A DNA stretch of 33,400 nucleotides from Gloeocapsa sp. UFS-A4-WI-NPMV-4B04 (GTDB taxonomy: Bacteria; Cyanobacteriota; Cyanobacteriia; Cyanobacteriales; Chroococcidiopsidaceae). The notes beneath the pieces were generated by a model. The model made no database searches, had not been told where the DNA came from, and saw nothing but the letters and a program-made list of their open reading frames with translations. The translations under genes were made by a program, and so were the position numbers. Positions 8,321 through 16,166 of this stretch are shown one piece after another. Location of the stretch: the NCBI GenBank assembly GCA_019359535.1, contig JAHHHE010000042.1, forward strand, positions 1 through 33,400, written 5' to 3'. Numbering within the stretch: the stretch's first letter is position 1; each line of letters begins with the position of its first letter.

Positions 8321-8426
8321 CGTGGTATAAGGTCATTGAGTACCAAGAGGTGGAGTTGTACTTTGTCGGCATTCTTAGAAAGGTATTTTTGTTCTGCGCT
8401 TTCTTGGGCGCTAGAAATGCACTAAG

Positions 8427-8465
8427 AATTCAGTTTTCCACATAAAAATGAAATCAGGATGAAAT
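8427..8465 (-). promoter_or_regulatory. Metal-regulon promoter of the RND operon: ATTTCAT direct repeat plus -10-like hexamer
   Basis: On the minus strand ATTTCAT occurs at 8465-8459 and 8454-8448, 11 bp apart. After 15 nt comes TGAATT (8432-8427), a weaker -10. The sequence from the first repeat onward (CATCCTGATTTCATTTTT, then GTGGAAAACT) matches the DUF305 promoter almost base for base over about 32 bp, far beyond the repeats themselves. Confidence 0.75.
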
Positions 8466-8543
8466 CGTGTGGCGGAGGACGAAGTAATTACCGCAGCATT
8501 ACTCCAAAGCTATTTGGAAGATATTACCAACGACTAGATTGGC

Positions 8544-9233
8544 TTAGTTTTTATACCAAGCTTGTCTCCACTGCTGCATTTGCTCAATTTCTACCTCTTG
8601 TGCTTTGACAATTTCTTGGGCTAATTGCTTAATTTCGGGGCGCTTAGACTTACTCAAGGCATCTTCAGCCATCGTTACAGCTCCTTGATGGTGAGGAATC
8701 ATGGCATTAATAAACCGCAAATCGAACTGAGCATCGGCTGTTCCTAAGTATTTGCTCATCTTCATGCTTTGCATTTGCTCAGATGACATTTCCATCATCT
8801 GTCCCTGTGAAGTGTTATAAGCCATTAATTGTCTAGCTTGGGGATACCAGGCTTGTCGCCATTGCTTCATTTGAGCAATTTCTTGATTTTGAGATTTAAT
8901 AATGTCGTCTGCTAGCTGTTTAATCTCAGAGCGTTGAGATTTCTGCTGCGCTGCTGAAGCCATTTCTACCGCTCCTTGATGATGCATTATCATTGCGTCG
9001 ATGAACCGCAGCTCGTAGCTAGCATCTGCCGTACCTAAATCCATTGCCATGCTGTGATTCATGCCACTGTGATCAATGTTCTGCTGACCGCTTATATCAG
9101 TTGCAGTAGTGTTTGCAGCTTGGTTTTGATTGTCATTACTAGAACAGGCTGTCAGAACGCCGCTTGTTAAAGAAGCGATCGCTAACATAGTAAACGCCAA
9201 AAAACTAAATTTTAAAGAAATAGGTTGCATCAA
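8544..9233 (-). CDS. DUF305 lipoprotein with two tandem domains (CopM-like)
   Basis: This 229-aa protein has a lipoprotein signal (LTAC, Cys 30), a short Asn/His/Met-rich linker and two DUF305 domains (about 66-131 and 162-229). Each has the ferritin-like helical motif RFI-AMI-HHQGAV with paired His (84-85 and 181-182) and each ends in EI-QMKQWRQAWY or a near match. The halves are so similar that an internal duplication is evident. The linker between them is rich in Met (QMMEMSSEQMQSMKMSK), a classic Cu(I)-binding style. In Synechocystis the DUF305 protein CopM is encoded with the CopRS system and binds copper in the periplasm, as I recall. Here it is encoded next to the RND operon and has the same type of promoter, which supports copper as one substrate of the cluster. 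Confidence 0.85.
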   Translation of the reverse strand: MMQPISLKFSFLAFTMLAIASLTSGVLTACSSNDNQNQAANTTATDISGQQNIDHSGMNHSMAMDLGTADASYELRFIDAMIMHHQGAVEMASAAQQKSQRSEIKQLADDIIKSQNQEIAQMKQWRQAWYPQARQLMAYNTSQGQMMEMSSEQMQSMKMSKYLGTADAQFDLRFINAMIPHHQGAVTMAEDALSKSKRPEIKQLAQEIVKAQEVEIEQMQQWRQAWYKN

Positions 9234-9390
9234 CTTTGATTTTTAGATACTCAATATTTGATTTAAACGGTGGTTTAACTGTCTTATTCAGTAATCTCCA
9301 GCAGATACAGATTCAAGGAGTTATTTATGTGATTTGGAGATTAATCCTAAAACTGCAAGTTCTTCACAGCGATGTGCTGCGCCACTTACT

Positions 9391-9429
9391 ACCTAGCTTT
9401 CCACGCAAAAATGAAATTAGGATGAAATA
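9391..9429 (-). promoter_or_regulatory. Metal-regulon promoter of the DUF305 gene: ATTTCAT direct repeat plus -10
   Basis: On the minus strand ATTTCAT occurs at 9429-9423 and 9418-9412, then 15 nt, then TAGGTA (9396-9391), the same hexamer as at the Cys-rich gene. It would leave a leader of about 150 nt before the ATG at 9233. The rest of the 336-bp gap (9234-9569) holds the leader and the start region of the lyase gene; I see no other gene or clear structure there. Confidence 0.75.
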
Positions 9430-9569
9430 CTGCGCTCTTAGATAAACAACCGCACTACAATAAACCCACATTTGGGACTAACGCATTGACAAAAATTGTG
9501 GGGTGAATTTCAAAAAAGGTGGCTAAAGTGTTCAATTAATTTAAAGGGATTTTGATTGGGTGTAACGAA

Positions 9570-10169
9570 ATGACCCGCTCTCAAACGCTGATAACATTAG
9601 CCCAATGGCTAGCCGGAGAATTTGAAAACCGCAGTCAAGCTTTAGATCAACCAGCCTGGTTTGTTCACCTCCGCTTGTGGCATCGTCCCTTGCCGCATAC
9701 AATTCAGGGTAATTTAGCGCTGTTTGCTGAACAGGCAAATGCTTTATACCTAGAGCAGACTTATCGCCAGCGTATAATCCTTTTAAAAGAAACTCAGCAT
9801 TCGCACTCCTTCCAGATTCAATATTTAGCACTAAAGCAACCGAGGCAATTTCGAGGCGCAGCAGCCAATGGCAGTAAGTTGAGTGAACTGAGTTTGACAG
9901 ACTTGGAATTATTACCTGGGTGTACACTGATGGTGACGCAGCAAGATGGAACCTTTACGGCTCAACCAGAACCAGAGGCTAAATGTTACTTTCAGTACGA
10001 GGGCAAAACTCGTCAGGTGATTCTAGGATTTGAAGTGGGTGCAGGGCGATTCCTCAGCTATGACAGAGGCGTTGATCCAGAAACGGGACAATCTCTTTGG
10101 GGTGCTGTGCTTGGGCCGTATCAGTTCAACAAGTGTCAAGATTTTGCTGCTGAACTGCCTTTGGATTAA
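9570..10169 (+). CDS. CpcT/CpeT-type phycobiliprotein chromophore lyase
   Basis: This 199-aa protein starts from the ATG at 9570. An upstream in-frame TTG at 9552 would add six residues that do not look conserved. T-type lyases attach a bilin to Cys-153 of phycobiliprotein beta subunits and fold as a small beta-barrel. Recognisable parts are LAQWLAGEFENRSQALDQPAWFVHLRLWHRPLP at the N-terminus, LYLEQTYR (about 60) and GCTLMVTQQDGTFTAQPEPEAKCYFQYEGKTRQVILGFEV in the middle and C-terminal half. The end, SLWGAVLGPYQFNK, is also typical. It is convergent with the DUF3598 gene, the stop codons overlapping by 4 bp. Whether it serves phycocyanin (CpcT) or another pigment protein is not decidable, because no phycobilisome genes are nearby. 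Confidence 0.88.
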   Translation: MTRSQTLITLAQWLAGEFENRSQALDQPAWFVHLRLWHRPLPHTIQGNLALFAEQANALYLEQTYRQRIILLKETQHSHSFQIQYLALKQPRQFRGAAANGSKLSELSLTDLELLPGCTLMVTQQDGTFTAQPEPEAKCYFQYEGKTRQVILGFEVGAGRFLSYDRGVDPETGQSLWGAVLGPYQFNKCQDFAAELPLD

Positions 10170-10999
10170 GCAGTAATTTTGCGCTCTGTTACTAATGTAA
10201 GGCTAATCCAGCCTCCTTTAGCGTCGTAGTTGCGAATCATCCGTTGGCGCAGGTTTTCTGCAATCAGCCAGCCAGCTTCTAAGAAAAATGGGCTTTTGGG
10301 AATAGTTAATGGAGTGGTAGAAGACGCACCGTCGGGCAGTAATAGAACTTGTACTGCATGACTTCCTTGATCGAAATGAAGCCTAGAACCATCAATTTTT
10401 GCTGTTGAGGTAAATTCCAAACTAGGAGTTGTCAAGCGTTGAGATAAGCGATCGCCCACCATTTGAAGAGATAAACTGGTACGATAACTTTCGGGATTAC
10501 GCCAATCAGCATACAGTGTCACTGCTTCTCCCTGCCATTCCCCCAAGAGCATTTCTAAAGTTAAAGGCGGACGTTCTGGTGCTTGTGTATCCAAAAGACG
10601 TTCACGAATTAGCGTCAACCTTGATAAATTACTATCTTTGTCAAATAGTTGCACCAAGCGCAGACGGCGATTGCCATTGATAAACCCTAGTTCAGCACCA
10701 AACTCAGAGAACGGCCCAAATTGAATCGAGCCTTGAGAAAACGCGCCATCTTCAAAAAGAAGTATACCCCGATTCAAAGAACTGTACACCAGCACCTTTT
10801 CTTTGATTACTTCCCCATCTAAGGAAAAATGCTGTACTGTTTGGCGAATGGTTTGATTATCGTTAACTCCTTCAAAGGTAACTAAGGTAGGAATGTCTTG
10901 CTGGATTTCTCCTTGAGGTGAAAGACGGGTGAACGAACCTTGCCAAGCACCTAGATTATGGAGTAGATTTGCCCATTGAGATGATGAACTAGATGTCAT
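10166..10999 (-). CDS. DUF3598 family protein
   Basis: This is a 277-aa protein counted from the ATG at 10999 (MTSSSSSQWANLLHNLG). The frame is open further upstream to 11062, but that adds 21 unconserved residues reaching toward the tandem repeats. Family features visible are WANLLHNLGAWQGSFTRLSPQGE at the start and GPFSEFGAELGFINGNRRLRLVQLF in the middle. LEMLLGEWQGEAVTLYADWR opens a second, similar half. The predicted fold is two calycin/lipocalin-like beta-barrels. The family is conserved in cyanobacteria and plants without a firm role. Facing a T-type lyase, also a calycin-like barrel, invites a pigment-related guess, but that is only inference. Its upstream region is the 21-bp repeat array. 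Confidence 0.75.
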   Translation of the reverse strand: MTSSSSSQWANLLHNLGAWQGSFTRLSPQGEIQQDIPTLVTFEGVNDNQTIRQTVQHFSLDGEVIKEKVLVYSSLNRGILLFEDGAFSQGSIQFGPFSEFGAELGFINGNRRLRLVQLFDKDSNLSRLTLIRERLLDTQAPERPPLTLEMLLGEWQGEAVTLYADWRNPESYRTSLSLQMVGDRLSQRLTTPSLEFTSTAKIDGSRLHFDQGSHAVQVLLLPDGASSTTPLTIPKSPFFLEAGWLIAENLRQRMIRNYDAKGGWISLTLVTERKITA

Positions 11000-11057
11000 C
11001 GGCGTACCATACAGAATAAAGTTATTTTTCTGAACTATAGCAAGCGCTTGCTCCTTT

Positions 11058-11361
11058 AACACTCAACCACCAGTCGTCAATACTCAACCACCAGTCGTCA
11101 ATACTCAACCACCAGTCGTCAATACTCAACCGCCAGTCGTCAATACTCAACCACCAGTCGTCAATACTCAACCACCAGTCGTCAATACTCAACCGCCAGT
11201 CTTTGATACTCAACCATCAGTCTTTGATACTCAACCATCAGTCTTTGATACTCAAGCGCCAAGCTTCAACACTCAACTACCAGTCTTCAATACTCAACCA
11301 CCAGTTTTCAACACTCAACCGCCAGTCTTCAACACTCAACTACCAGTCTTCAATACTCAAC
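11058..11361. repeat. 21-bp tandem repeat array, about 14.5 units
   Basis: The consensus is AATACTCAACCACCAGTCTTC-like, 21 bp long, starting at 11058. There are fourteen full units to 11351, then a partial unit that ends six bases before the rsmB ATG at 11367. Units 1-6 are almost identical with GTCGTC ends, units 7-9 have GTCTTTG ends, and units 10-14 have GTCTTC ends, so local copying has spread variants. No spacer separates units, so it is not CRISPR. The period divides into three heptamers (AATACTC, AACCACC, AGTCGTC), like cyanobacterial STRR DNA. Because 21 is a multiple of three, frames on both strands stay open and give spurious 60-codon frames with a 7-residue period. It takes up the whole divergent intergenic region. 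Confidence 0.95.
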
Positions 11362-11366
11362 AATCA

Positions 11367-12818
11367 ATGGATAATCCTCGCCAGCTAGCATTTGTCACCC
11401 TCCGAGATGTTCATAAAGGAGCTTATGCTGATGTTGCCTTAGAGCGAGTGCTACGCAATGCTAATTTAAGCAATGCTGATCGCCGTTTGCTTACAGAATT
11501 GGTTTACGGCAGTGTAAGGAGAATGCGATCGCTTGATACCCTAATTGACCAATTAGCTAAAAAAAAAGCTCACCAACAACCCCCCGAACTTCGGGCAATT
11601 CTCCACTTAGGCTTATATCAACTGCGCTACCTAAATCACATTCCCGCTTCTGCTGCTGTTAATTCCACAGTTGAGCTAGCGAAGGAAAACAGATTTTCGG
11701 GACTAACTGGGTTTGTTAATGGTTTATTGCGGCAGTATACTCGCCTGACGGAAGGCAGAGGAGCGGGGGAGCAGAGGAGCAAGGGAGCAGAGGAGCAAGG
11801 GAGCAGAGGAGCGGGGGAGCGGGGGAGCGGGGGAGCGGGGGAAGAGTCACAATTAGTCCAGCATTACCAAGATCCGTTACAACTGCCGTCTAATCCAGTG
11901 GAACGCTTGGGGATTTTGCACAGTTATCCTGACTGGATTATTGAAGTGTGGTTAGAACAGTTGGGTTTAGCGGAAACAGAGCAACTGTGTGAATGGCTGA
12001 ATCAACCACCAGCAATTGATCTGCGGATTAATACTCTGCGTAGTTCGATTGAAACAGTTGAAGCAGCGATGCAAGCAAGTGGCGTATCTGTAAGTCGCGT
12101 TCCCTATCTACCCCAAGCTTTGAGATTAATAGGAAGTACAGGTTCAATTCAAAATCTGCCTGGGTTTAGCGAAGGTTGGTGGACGGTGCAAGATAGTAGC
12201 GCCCAACTCGTGAGTTATTTACTCGATCCGCAACCGCGTGAGGTAGTGATTGATGCTTGTGCTGCACCCGGAGGAAAGACAACGCATATCGCCGAATTAA
12301 TGCAGGATGAAGGAACAGTATGGGCTTGCGATCGCACTGCTTCTCGACTCCGCAAACTTAAGGAAAACGCGGCTCGACTACAACTGCAATCAATTCAAAT
12401 TTGCATTGGTGATAGTCGTAATTTGCCGCAGTTTAAAAATTCTGCTGATCGCTTATTACTAGATGTACCTTGCTCTGGGTTAGGAACTTTACACCGCCAT
12501 GCCGACGCTCGTTGGCGGCAAACACCAAAATCTGTTCAGGAACTTGCTGTTCTTCAATCAGAACTACTATCACAAGCGTCTACCTATGTCAAGCCTGGAG
12601 GTACTCTGGTATATGCTACCTGCACACTACATCCCTTAGAAAATGAAGGTGTAATTCAACCGTTTCTCACTCACCACCCTGAGTGGCAAATTGAGCCTCC
12701 TGCGCCTGATTCGCCTGCTTTTGCTTTTAAGACAGCCGAAGGTTTTGTCAAGGTTTGGCCGCATTTACAGGCGATGGATGGGTTTTTTATGGTGCGTTTA
12801 AGGAAAGAAAGTTATTAA
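11367..12818 (+). CDS. rsmB: 16S rRNA (cytosine-967-C5)-methyltransferase RsmB
   Basis: This 483-aa protein methylates C967 of 16S rRNA using S-adenosylmethionine. An N-terminal NusB-like helical domain (about 1-135: RQLAFVTLRDVHKGAYADVALERVL) is followed by the Rossmann methyltransferase domain. SAM is bound by DACAAPGGKT (about 298-307). The two catalytic cysteines are in DVPCSGLGTLHRHAD and in YATCTLHPLENE. Between the two domains, codons for about 30 residues come from a G-rich repeat (11757-11845) and give a low-complexity Gly/Glu/Arg linker (GAGEQRSKGAEEQGSRGAGE), placed where a loop can tolerate it. The start codon lies six bases beyond the 21-bp repeat array, and I see no good ribosome-binding site in that array. 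Confidence 0.93.
   Translation: MDNPRQLAFVTLRDVHKGAYADVALERVLRNANLSNADRRLLTELVYGSVRRMRSLDTLIDQLAKKKAHQQPPELRAILHLGLYQLRYLNHIPASAAVNSTVELAKENRFSGLTGFVNGLLRQYTRLTEGRGAGEQRSKGAEEQGSRGAGERGSGGAGEESQLVQHYQDPLQLPSNPVERLGILHSYPDWIIEVWLEQLGLAETEQLCEWLNQPPAIDLRINTLRSSIETVEAAMQASGVSVSRVPYLPQALRLIGSTGSIQNLPGFSEGWWTVQDSSAQLVSYLLDPQPREVVIDACAAPGGKTTHIAELMQDEGTVWACDRTASRLRKLKENAARLQLQSIQICIGDSRNLPQFKNSADRLLLDVPCSGLGTLHRHADARWRQTPKSVQELAVLQSELLSQASTYVKPGGTLVYATCTLHPLENEGVIQPFLTHHPEWQIEPPAPDSPAFAFKTAEGFVKVWPHLQAMDGFFMVRLRKESY
11757..11845. repeat. G-rich 8-bp repeat array inside rsmB
   Basis: Units such as GGAGCGGG, GGAGCAGA and GGAGCAAG recur with an 8-bp period for about 89 bp. An 8-bp unit shifts frame with each copy number change unless changes come in threes, yet the rsmB frame is kept through it. 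Confidence 0.85.
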
Positions 12819-12856
12819 GCTTGTAGTGTGAGTGTGAGTGTGAGGAAGCAGAAACC

Positions 12857-13276
12857 GTGCAGAAATCTAATCTAAAAAACTTAATTAAAATCTTGATTGG
12901 AGCGGCTTGGCTTGACGGTAGAATTCAGCCAGAAGAACGGCAGTATCTCCAACAACTAGCAAAAACAACGGGTTTGGCTGCTGATCCAGACATCCAACCT
13001 TGGCTCTACGAATTTAGATCAGTGCAGCCAACAGAGTGCTACGAGTGGGTGAAAGAGTATCTAGGCGATCGCCCCACTAATGACGATTACCAGAATCTTG
13101 TTGAAGCCATTAGTGGCTTGATTTATCGTGATGGAGAAGTGGCGATCGAAGAAGCTAAACTCTTAACTAAATTAGAGTCTTTGAATCCAGCCAAGGGTAC
13201 ACCTCAACCGTATTACAGTAGTGTACTCAAAAAAATTCAAAAGCTCTACCAGCGTTGGGTTTACAGTCAAAATTAG
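12857..13276 (+). CDS. TerB-like helical protein
   Basis: This 139-aa protein begins at GTG 12857, 38 bp after rsmB and probably cotranscribed with it. It is a TerB / DjlA-N-like helical domain. Two repeats of the family motif are visible, AAWLDGRIQPEERQYLQQLA (about 16-35) and GLIYRDGEVAIEEAKLL (about 87-103), each with the DG-hydrophobic pair and following acidic residues that bind metal in TerB. TerB domains occur in tellurite-resistance proteins and, more commonly, in membrane-linked stress or signalling proteins. No other ter genes are nearby, so tellurite resistance should not be assumed. Confidence 0.75.
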   Translation: MQKSNLKNLIKILIGAAWLDGRIQPEERQYLQQLAKTTGLAADPDIQPWLYEFRSVQPTECYEWVKEYLGDRPTNDDYQNLVEAISGLIYRDGEVAIEEAKLLTKLESLNPAKGTPQPYYSSVLKKIQKLYQRWVYSQN

Positions 13277-13306
13277 TTAAGATCTGCTTATACTAAACCA
13301 TAATGC

Positions 13307-13537
13307 TTAAGACTTTTTAGGTTCACCAATACCGGGAGTTTCTTCTTTCTGGACTTCAGGCACAATGTTAGGACGCTCTTTGTCTTCCCAACCAACAGGG
13401 CGCTTAGAGTTGTACCAAGCAATAGAACCAATTGTTGCCGCCGAAATAAACCCAACTACATATACTAAAGTGGCAGATAGGGGGAAGTGAGGGCCATTTT
13501 CTGCGGCTTGCGCTGCTGTTTGCATTAAGAAATTCAT
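13307..13537 (-). CDS. psb35: Psb35-like photosystem II assembly protein
   Basis: This 76-aa protein is read from ATG 13537, chosen because AGAGGA stands 7 bp before it. A longer frame begins at 13555 but lacks such a site. It has one membrane helix (about 20-40: LSATLVYVVGFISAATIGSIAWY), then the conserved NSKRPVGWEDKERP segment, and a Pro/Glu-rich cytosolic tail. I recall this arrangement from Synechocystis Ssl2148 (Psb35), which associates with CP47 and high-light-inducible proteins during photosystem II assembly. The match is from memory of the NSKRP-GWE signature, so the name is tentative. It is convergent with the terB-like gene and downstream of the penicillin-binding protein gene on the same strand, 88 bp away. 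Confidence 0.65.
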   Translation of the reverse strand: MNFLMQTAAQAAENGPHFPLSATLVYVVGFISAATIGSIAWYNSKRPVGWEDKERPNIVPEVQKEETPGIGEPKKS

Positions 13538-13625
13538 ATTTATATCCTCTTTCATTGGGCAACACTACTTTTAAGACCGTACAAAAAGAGGAGATCCGCT
13601 ACATCCCCCCCAAGTTTGATTTCCA

Positions 13626-16001
13626 TTATTCTTGTGCCGCTTCTGGTTGGATTTGGGGCTGATTTGATGGTGGTTCGCTAGAGGTTTGGGGTTGGACTGG
13701 TGTCAGCCTTTCCCGCCAAGAACGAGTTGCTGGCGTTGGCTGTTGCTGAGTAGGAGGAGACGATGTTCGTCTGCGTTGTGGGCGCGTAACCTGCTGTGAT
13801 GAAGGATGATTGACGCGATCGCGCCGACGGTAACGCCTGCTGCGGGTTGGTACTTCTTCTTGCTGTTGGGATCTCAAGTAGCGCCTGCGGGGAGTGTAGT
13901 TGTTACTTTCTGGAGTAACTGTAAGCTCAGAATTACTTTTAGTTATCTTAGTCGGGATTCTGCCAGAAAAAACTCGTTTTGGCTTCAGTGGTTGCGCCTT
14001 AATACTTCCTTTGCGTCCTTCTAACTTCGGTAGTTCTGGGAAGTTCTGCATGGGCATTTCTGCAACTGCTTTTGCCATAAATTGATGCCAAGTGTAAGCT
14101 GCGGTGCTACTACTGCCGCTAGTAGGACGATTGTTATCGTTACCCAGCCAAACACCCGTCACCATTTGGGGAATGTAGCCGATAAACCAAAGATCACGAG
14201 CTTCATCTGAAGTACCTGTTTTACCAGCTACAGGACGATTTAATTGCGCGGCGCGGCCTGTACCTGCTTGGACTACATTCTTTAACATCCAGGTTGCGAT
14301 CGCCGCACTGTCTCGATCCAAAACGCGCTTAGGCTGATATTCAGCTGCATAAAGAACATTACCACTGCGGTTAAGAATACGGCGAATCCCGTGAGCTTCT
14401 GTGTAATTACCCTCAGTTGCCAAAGTTCCATAAGCGTTTGTTAGCTCTAGCAGATTTACCTCAGATGAGCCTAGAGCTAGAGAATAAGTAGGCTTGAGTT
14501 GGGATTTAATCCCCATTTGGTGAGCGATGTTGATAGTTGGCTGAAAGCCAACATCAATTAACACCTTGACTGCAATTGTATTAACTGAGGCAGTAAAAGC
14601 ATCTCGGAGCGTCAGCCAACCTCGGTAATCATGGCTGTAGTTTTTGGGTTCGTAGCCTTCGACAATATAGGGAGCATCAAGGTAGCTTTTATAAGGAGAA
14701 ATACCAGACGCGATCGCCGCCGTATACACAAATCCTTTAAACGTCGATCCTGGCTGTCTTTGAGCTTGGGTAGCACGATTAAACTGGTTTTTGTCAAAAT
14801 TCTTGCCTCCAACCAAAGCTCTAATTTCACCATTACGCGGATCAATAGCAACCAAGGCTGCTTGCTCAAATCTCTGCCATCGTCCGTTACGTTCTACTGT
14901 TTCTTTAACAGCTTTTTCTGCTACTTGCTGCCATTGAGGATTCAACGTTGTTTCAACCGTTAATCCACCAGCTTCTAGAACATCTTGCGAGATATACTTT
15001 GGTAATTGCTTCTGAATGTACGTCGTGAAATATGGCGCTTGCACCTGGAGGCGTTTGGGTAGACTAGATTTAATTTCAAGTGGTGAAACACTTGCCGCCG
15101 CCGCCGCTTGAGGAGTAATTACGCGATCATCTTTCATCCGTTGCAATACTAGATTCCGGCGTTGTTGAGCGGCTTGTTTATTTACCGCAGGCGAGTAGAG
15201 ACTAGGAGCAGGTGCTAAACCAGCGATCGTTGCCATTTCTGGCAGAGTTAGTTTATTTACTGGTTTACTAAAATAAACCCAGGCAGCATCAGCAACACCA
15301 TAAGCCCCCTCGCCCAAGTAAACTAAATTTAAGTAGCGCTCTAAAATCTGCTGTTTACTTAATTTCTGCTCAATTTTCTGCGATAGACGCACTTCCTTAA
15401 GCTTGCGCCACAGCGATCGCTCTTGATCGAGAAAGAGAATCCGCGCTAGCTGTTGCGTAATCGTGCTACCGCCTTCTACAACATTTGCCGAGCGGAGATT
15501 AGAGAAAGATGCCCGCAAAATGCCTTGGTAATCAACGCCATTGTGTTGGTAAAAGCGCCTGTCTTCTGAGGCGATAAAAGCTTGCACAAGTGGCTTAGGG
15601 ATTTCCTCAAGCTTCAGATGCTGGCGCGTAGCTGGCCCTTGCTGCTGAAGGATAGTATTATCAGCAGCCTTGATTGTTACAGTGTCATCGCGCACAAACG
15701 TAAAAAGTTCAGCAGTTTCCGGCAGACTGCGTTCTATAGACCACCAAACACCCACAAAAGCAATCATCCCGCCACTGACACCCAAGCCCAGCCAAAACGA
15801 GCGCCGACGATATAGCGTGTCACTAGGGACTTTAGCAAAAATCTGGGTCGTCCGGCTTTTAATTTGCCTCAGTAGCTGCGATCCTCGCCGTAGTGGCTTT
15901 TGCCCAGTGTCACTTTTACCAGGCGTTAATGCTTGATTTTCCTCTGCTTCAGAGTTACTCAACTTGGTTGTTCGCTCCTTGAACCAGGGCTGATTCGGCA
16001 C
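13626..16001 (-). CDS. Class A penicillin-binding protein (PBP1A type)
   Basis: This is a 791-aa bifunctional peptidoglycan synthase starting at GTG 16001, with GAGGAA just upstream. It has a cytosolic basic tail and one membrane helix (about 70-87). A glycosyltransferase-51 domain follows, with catalytic E146 in ASEDRRFYQHNGVD and GGSTITQQLAR (177-187). The transpeptidase domain has STFK (nucleophile S419), SVN (472-474) and KTGT (594-597). The last 100 residues are Pro/Gln/Arg-rich with no fold evident, likely periplasmic and disordered. It polymerises lipid II and cross-links stem peptides at the outer face of the inner membrane. It is divergent from folK across 165 bp. Confidence 0.93.
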   Translation of the reverse strand: MPNQPWFKERTTKLSNSEAEENQALTPGKSDTGQKPLRRGSQLLRQIKSRTTQIFAKVPSDTLYRRRSFWLGLGVSGGMIAFVGVWWSIERSLPETAELFTFVRDDTVTIKAADNTILQQQGPATRQHLKLEEIPKPLVQAFIASEDRRFYQHNGVDYQGILRASFSNLRSANVVEGGSTITQQLARILFLDQERSLWRKLKEVRLSQKIEQKLSKQQILERYLNLVYLGEGAYGVADAAWVYFSKPVNKLTLPEMATIAGLAPAPSLYSPAVNKQAAQQRRNLVLQRMKDDRVITPQAAAAASVSPLEIKSSLPKRLQVQAPYFTTYIQKQLPKYISQDVLEAGGLTVETTLNPQWQQVAEKAVKETVERNGRWQRFEQAALVAIDPRNGEIRALVGGKNFDKNQFNRATQAQRQPGSTFKGFVYTAAIASGISPYKSYLDAPYIVEGYEPKNYSHDYRGWLTLRDAFTASVNTIAVKVLIDVGFQPTINIAHQMGIKSQLKPTYSLALGSSEVNLLELTNAYGTLATEGNYTEAHGIRRILNRSGNVLYAAEYQPKRVLDRDSAAIATWMLKNVVQAGTGRAAQLNRPVAGKTGTSDEARDLWFIGYIPQMVTGVWLGNDNNRPTSGSSSTAAYTWHQFMAKAVAEMPMQNFPELPKLEGRKGSIKAQPLKPKRVFSGRIPTKITKSNSELTVTPESNNYTPRRRYLRSQQQEEVPTRSRRYRRRDRVNHPSSQQVTRPQRRRTSSPPTQQQPTPATRSWRERLTPVQPQTSSEPPSNQPQIQPEAAQE

Positions 16002-16166
16002 ATCAGTTCCTCAAATACGCCATTTTAGCTCCAGCTAATGAAATTGCTGTGAGTTTTGTTTATTTTACGGCTTCGTGGGGATCAAGGTTATTGGTGGAAT
16101 ATTTTAACTTAGTAAAAGCTGATGTTTTGCGAAAGCAAGATTGTAGATTAAGTAAAAAGAGGGAGT

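Noticed and set aside
11058-11361. CRISPR array
   Set aside because: Units are directly adjacent with no spacers, and no cas gene is near.
11022-11388. Two open frames, one per strand, of about 60 codons with a 7-residue period through the 21-bp array
   Set aside because: They are open only because the repeat unit is a multiple of three without stops. Sequence is identical from unit to unit at the DNA level and neither frame has a ribosome-binding site.
12857-13276. Tellurite-resistance gene
   Set aside because: Only a TerB-like domain is present and no other ter genes are near, so the resistance label is not justified.
13307-13625. HLR1-type light-response repeats upstream of psb35
   Set aside because: No pair of TTACA-like repeats at the right spacing was seen.
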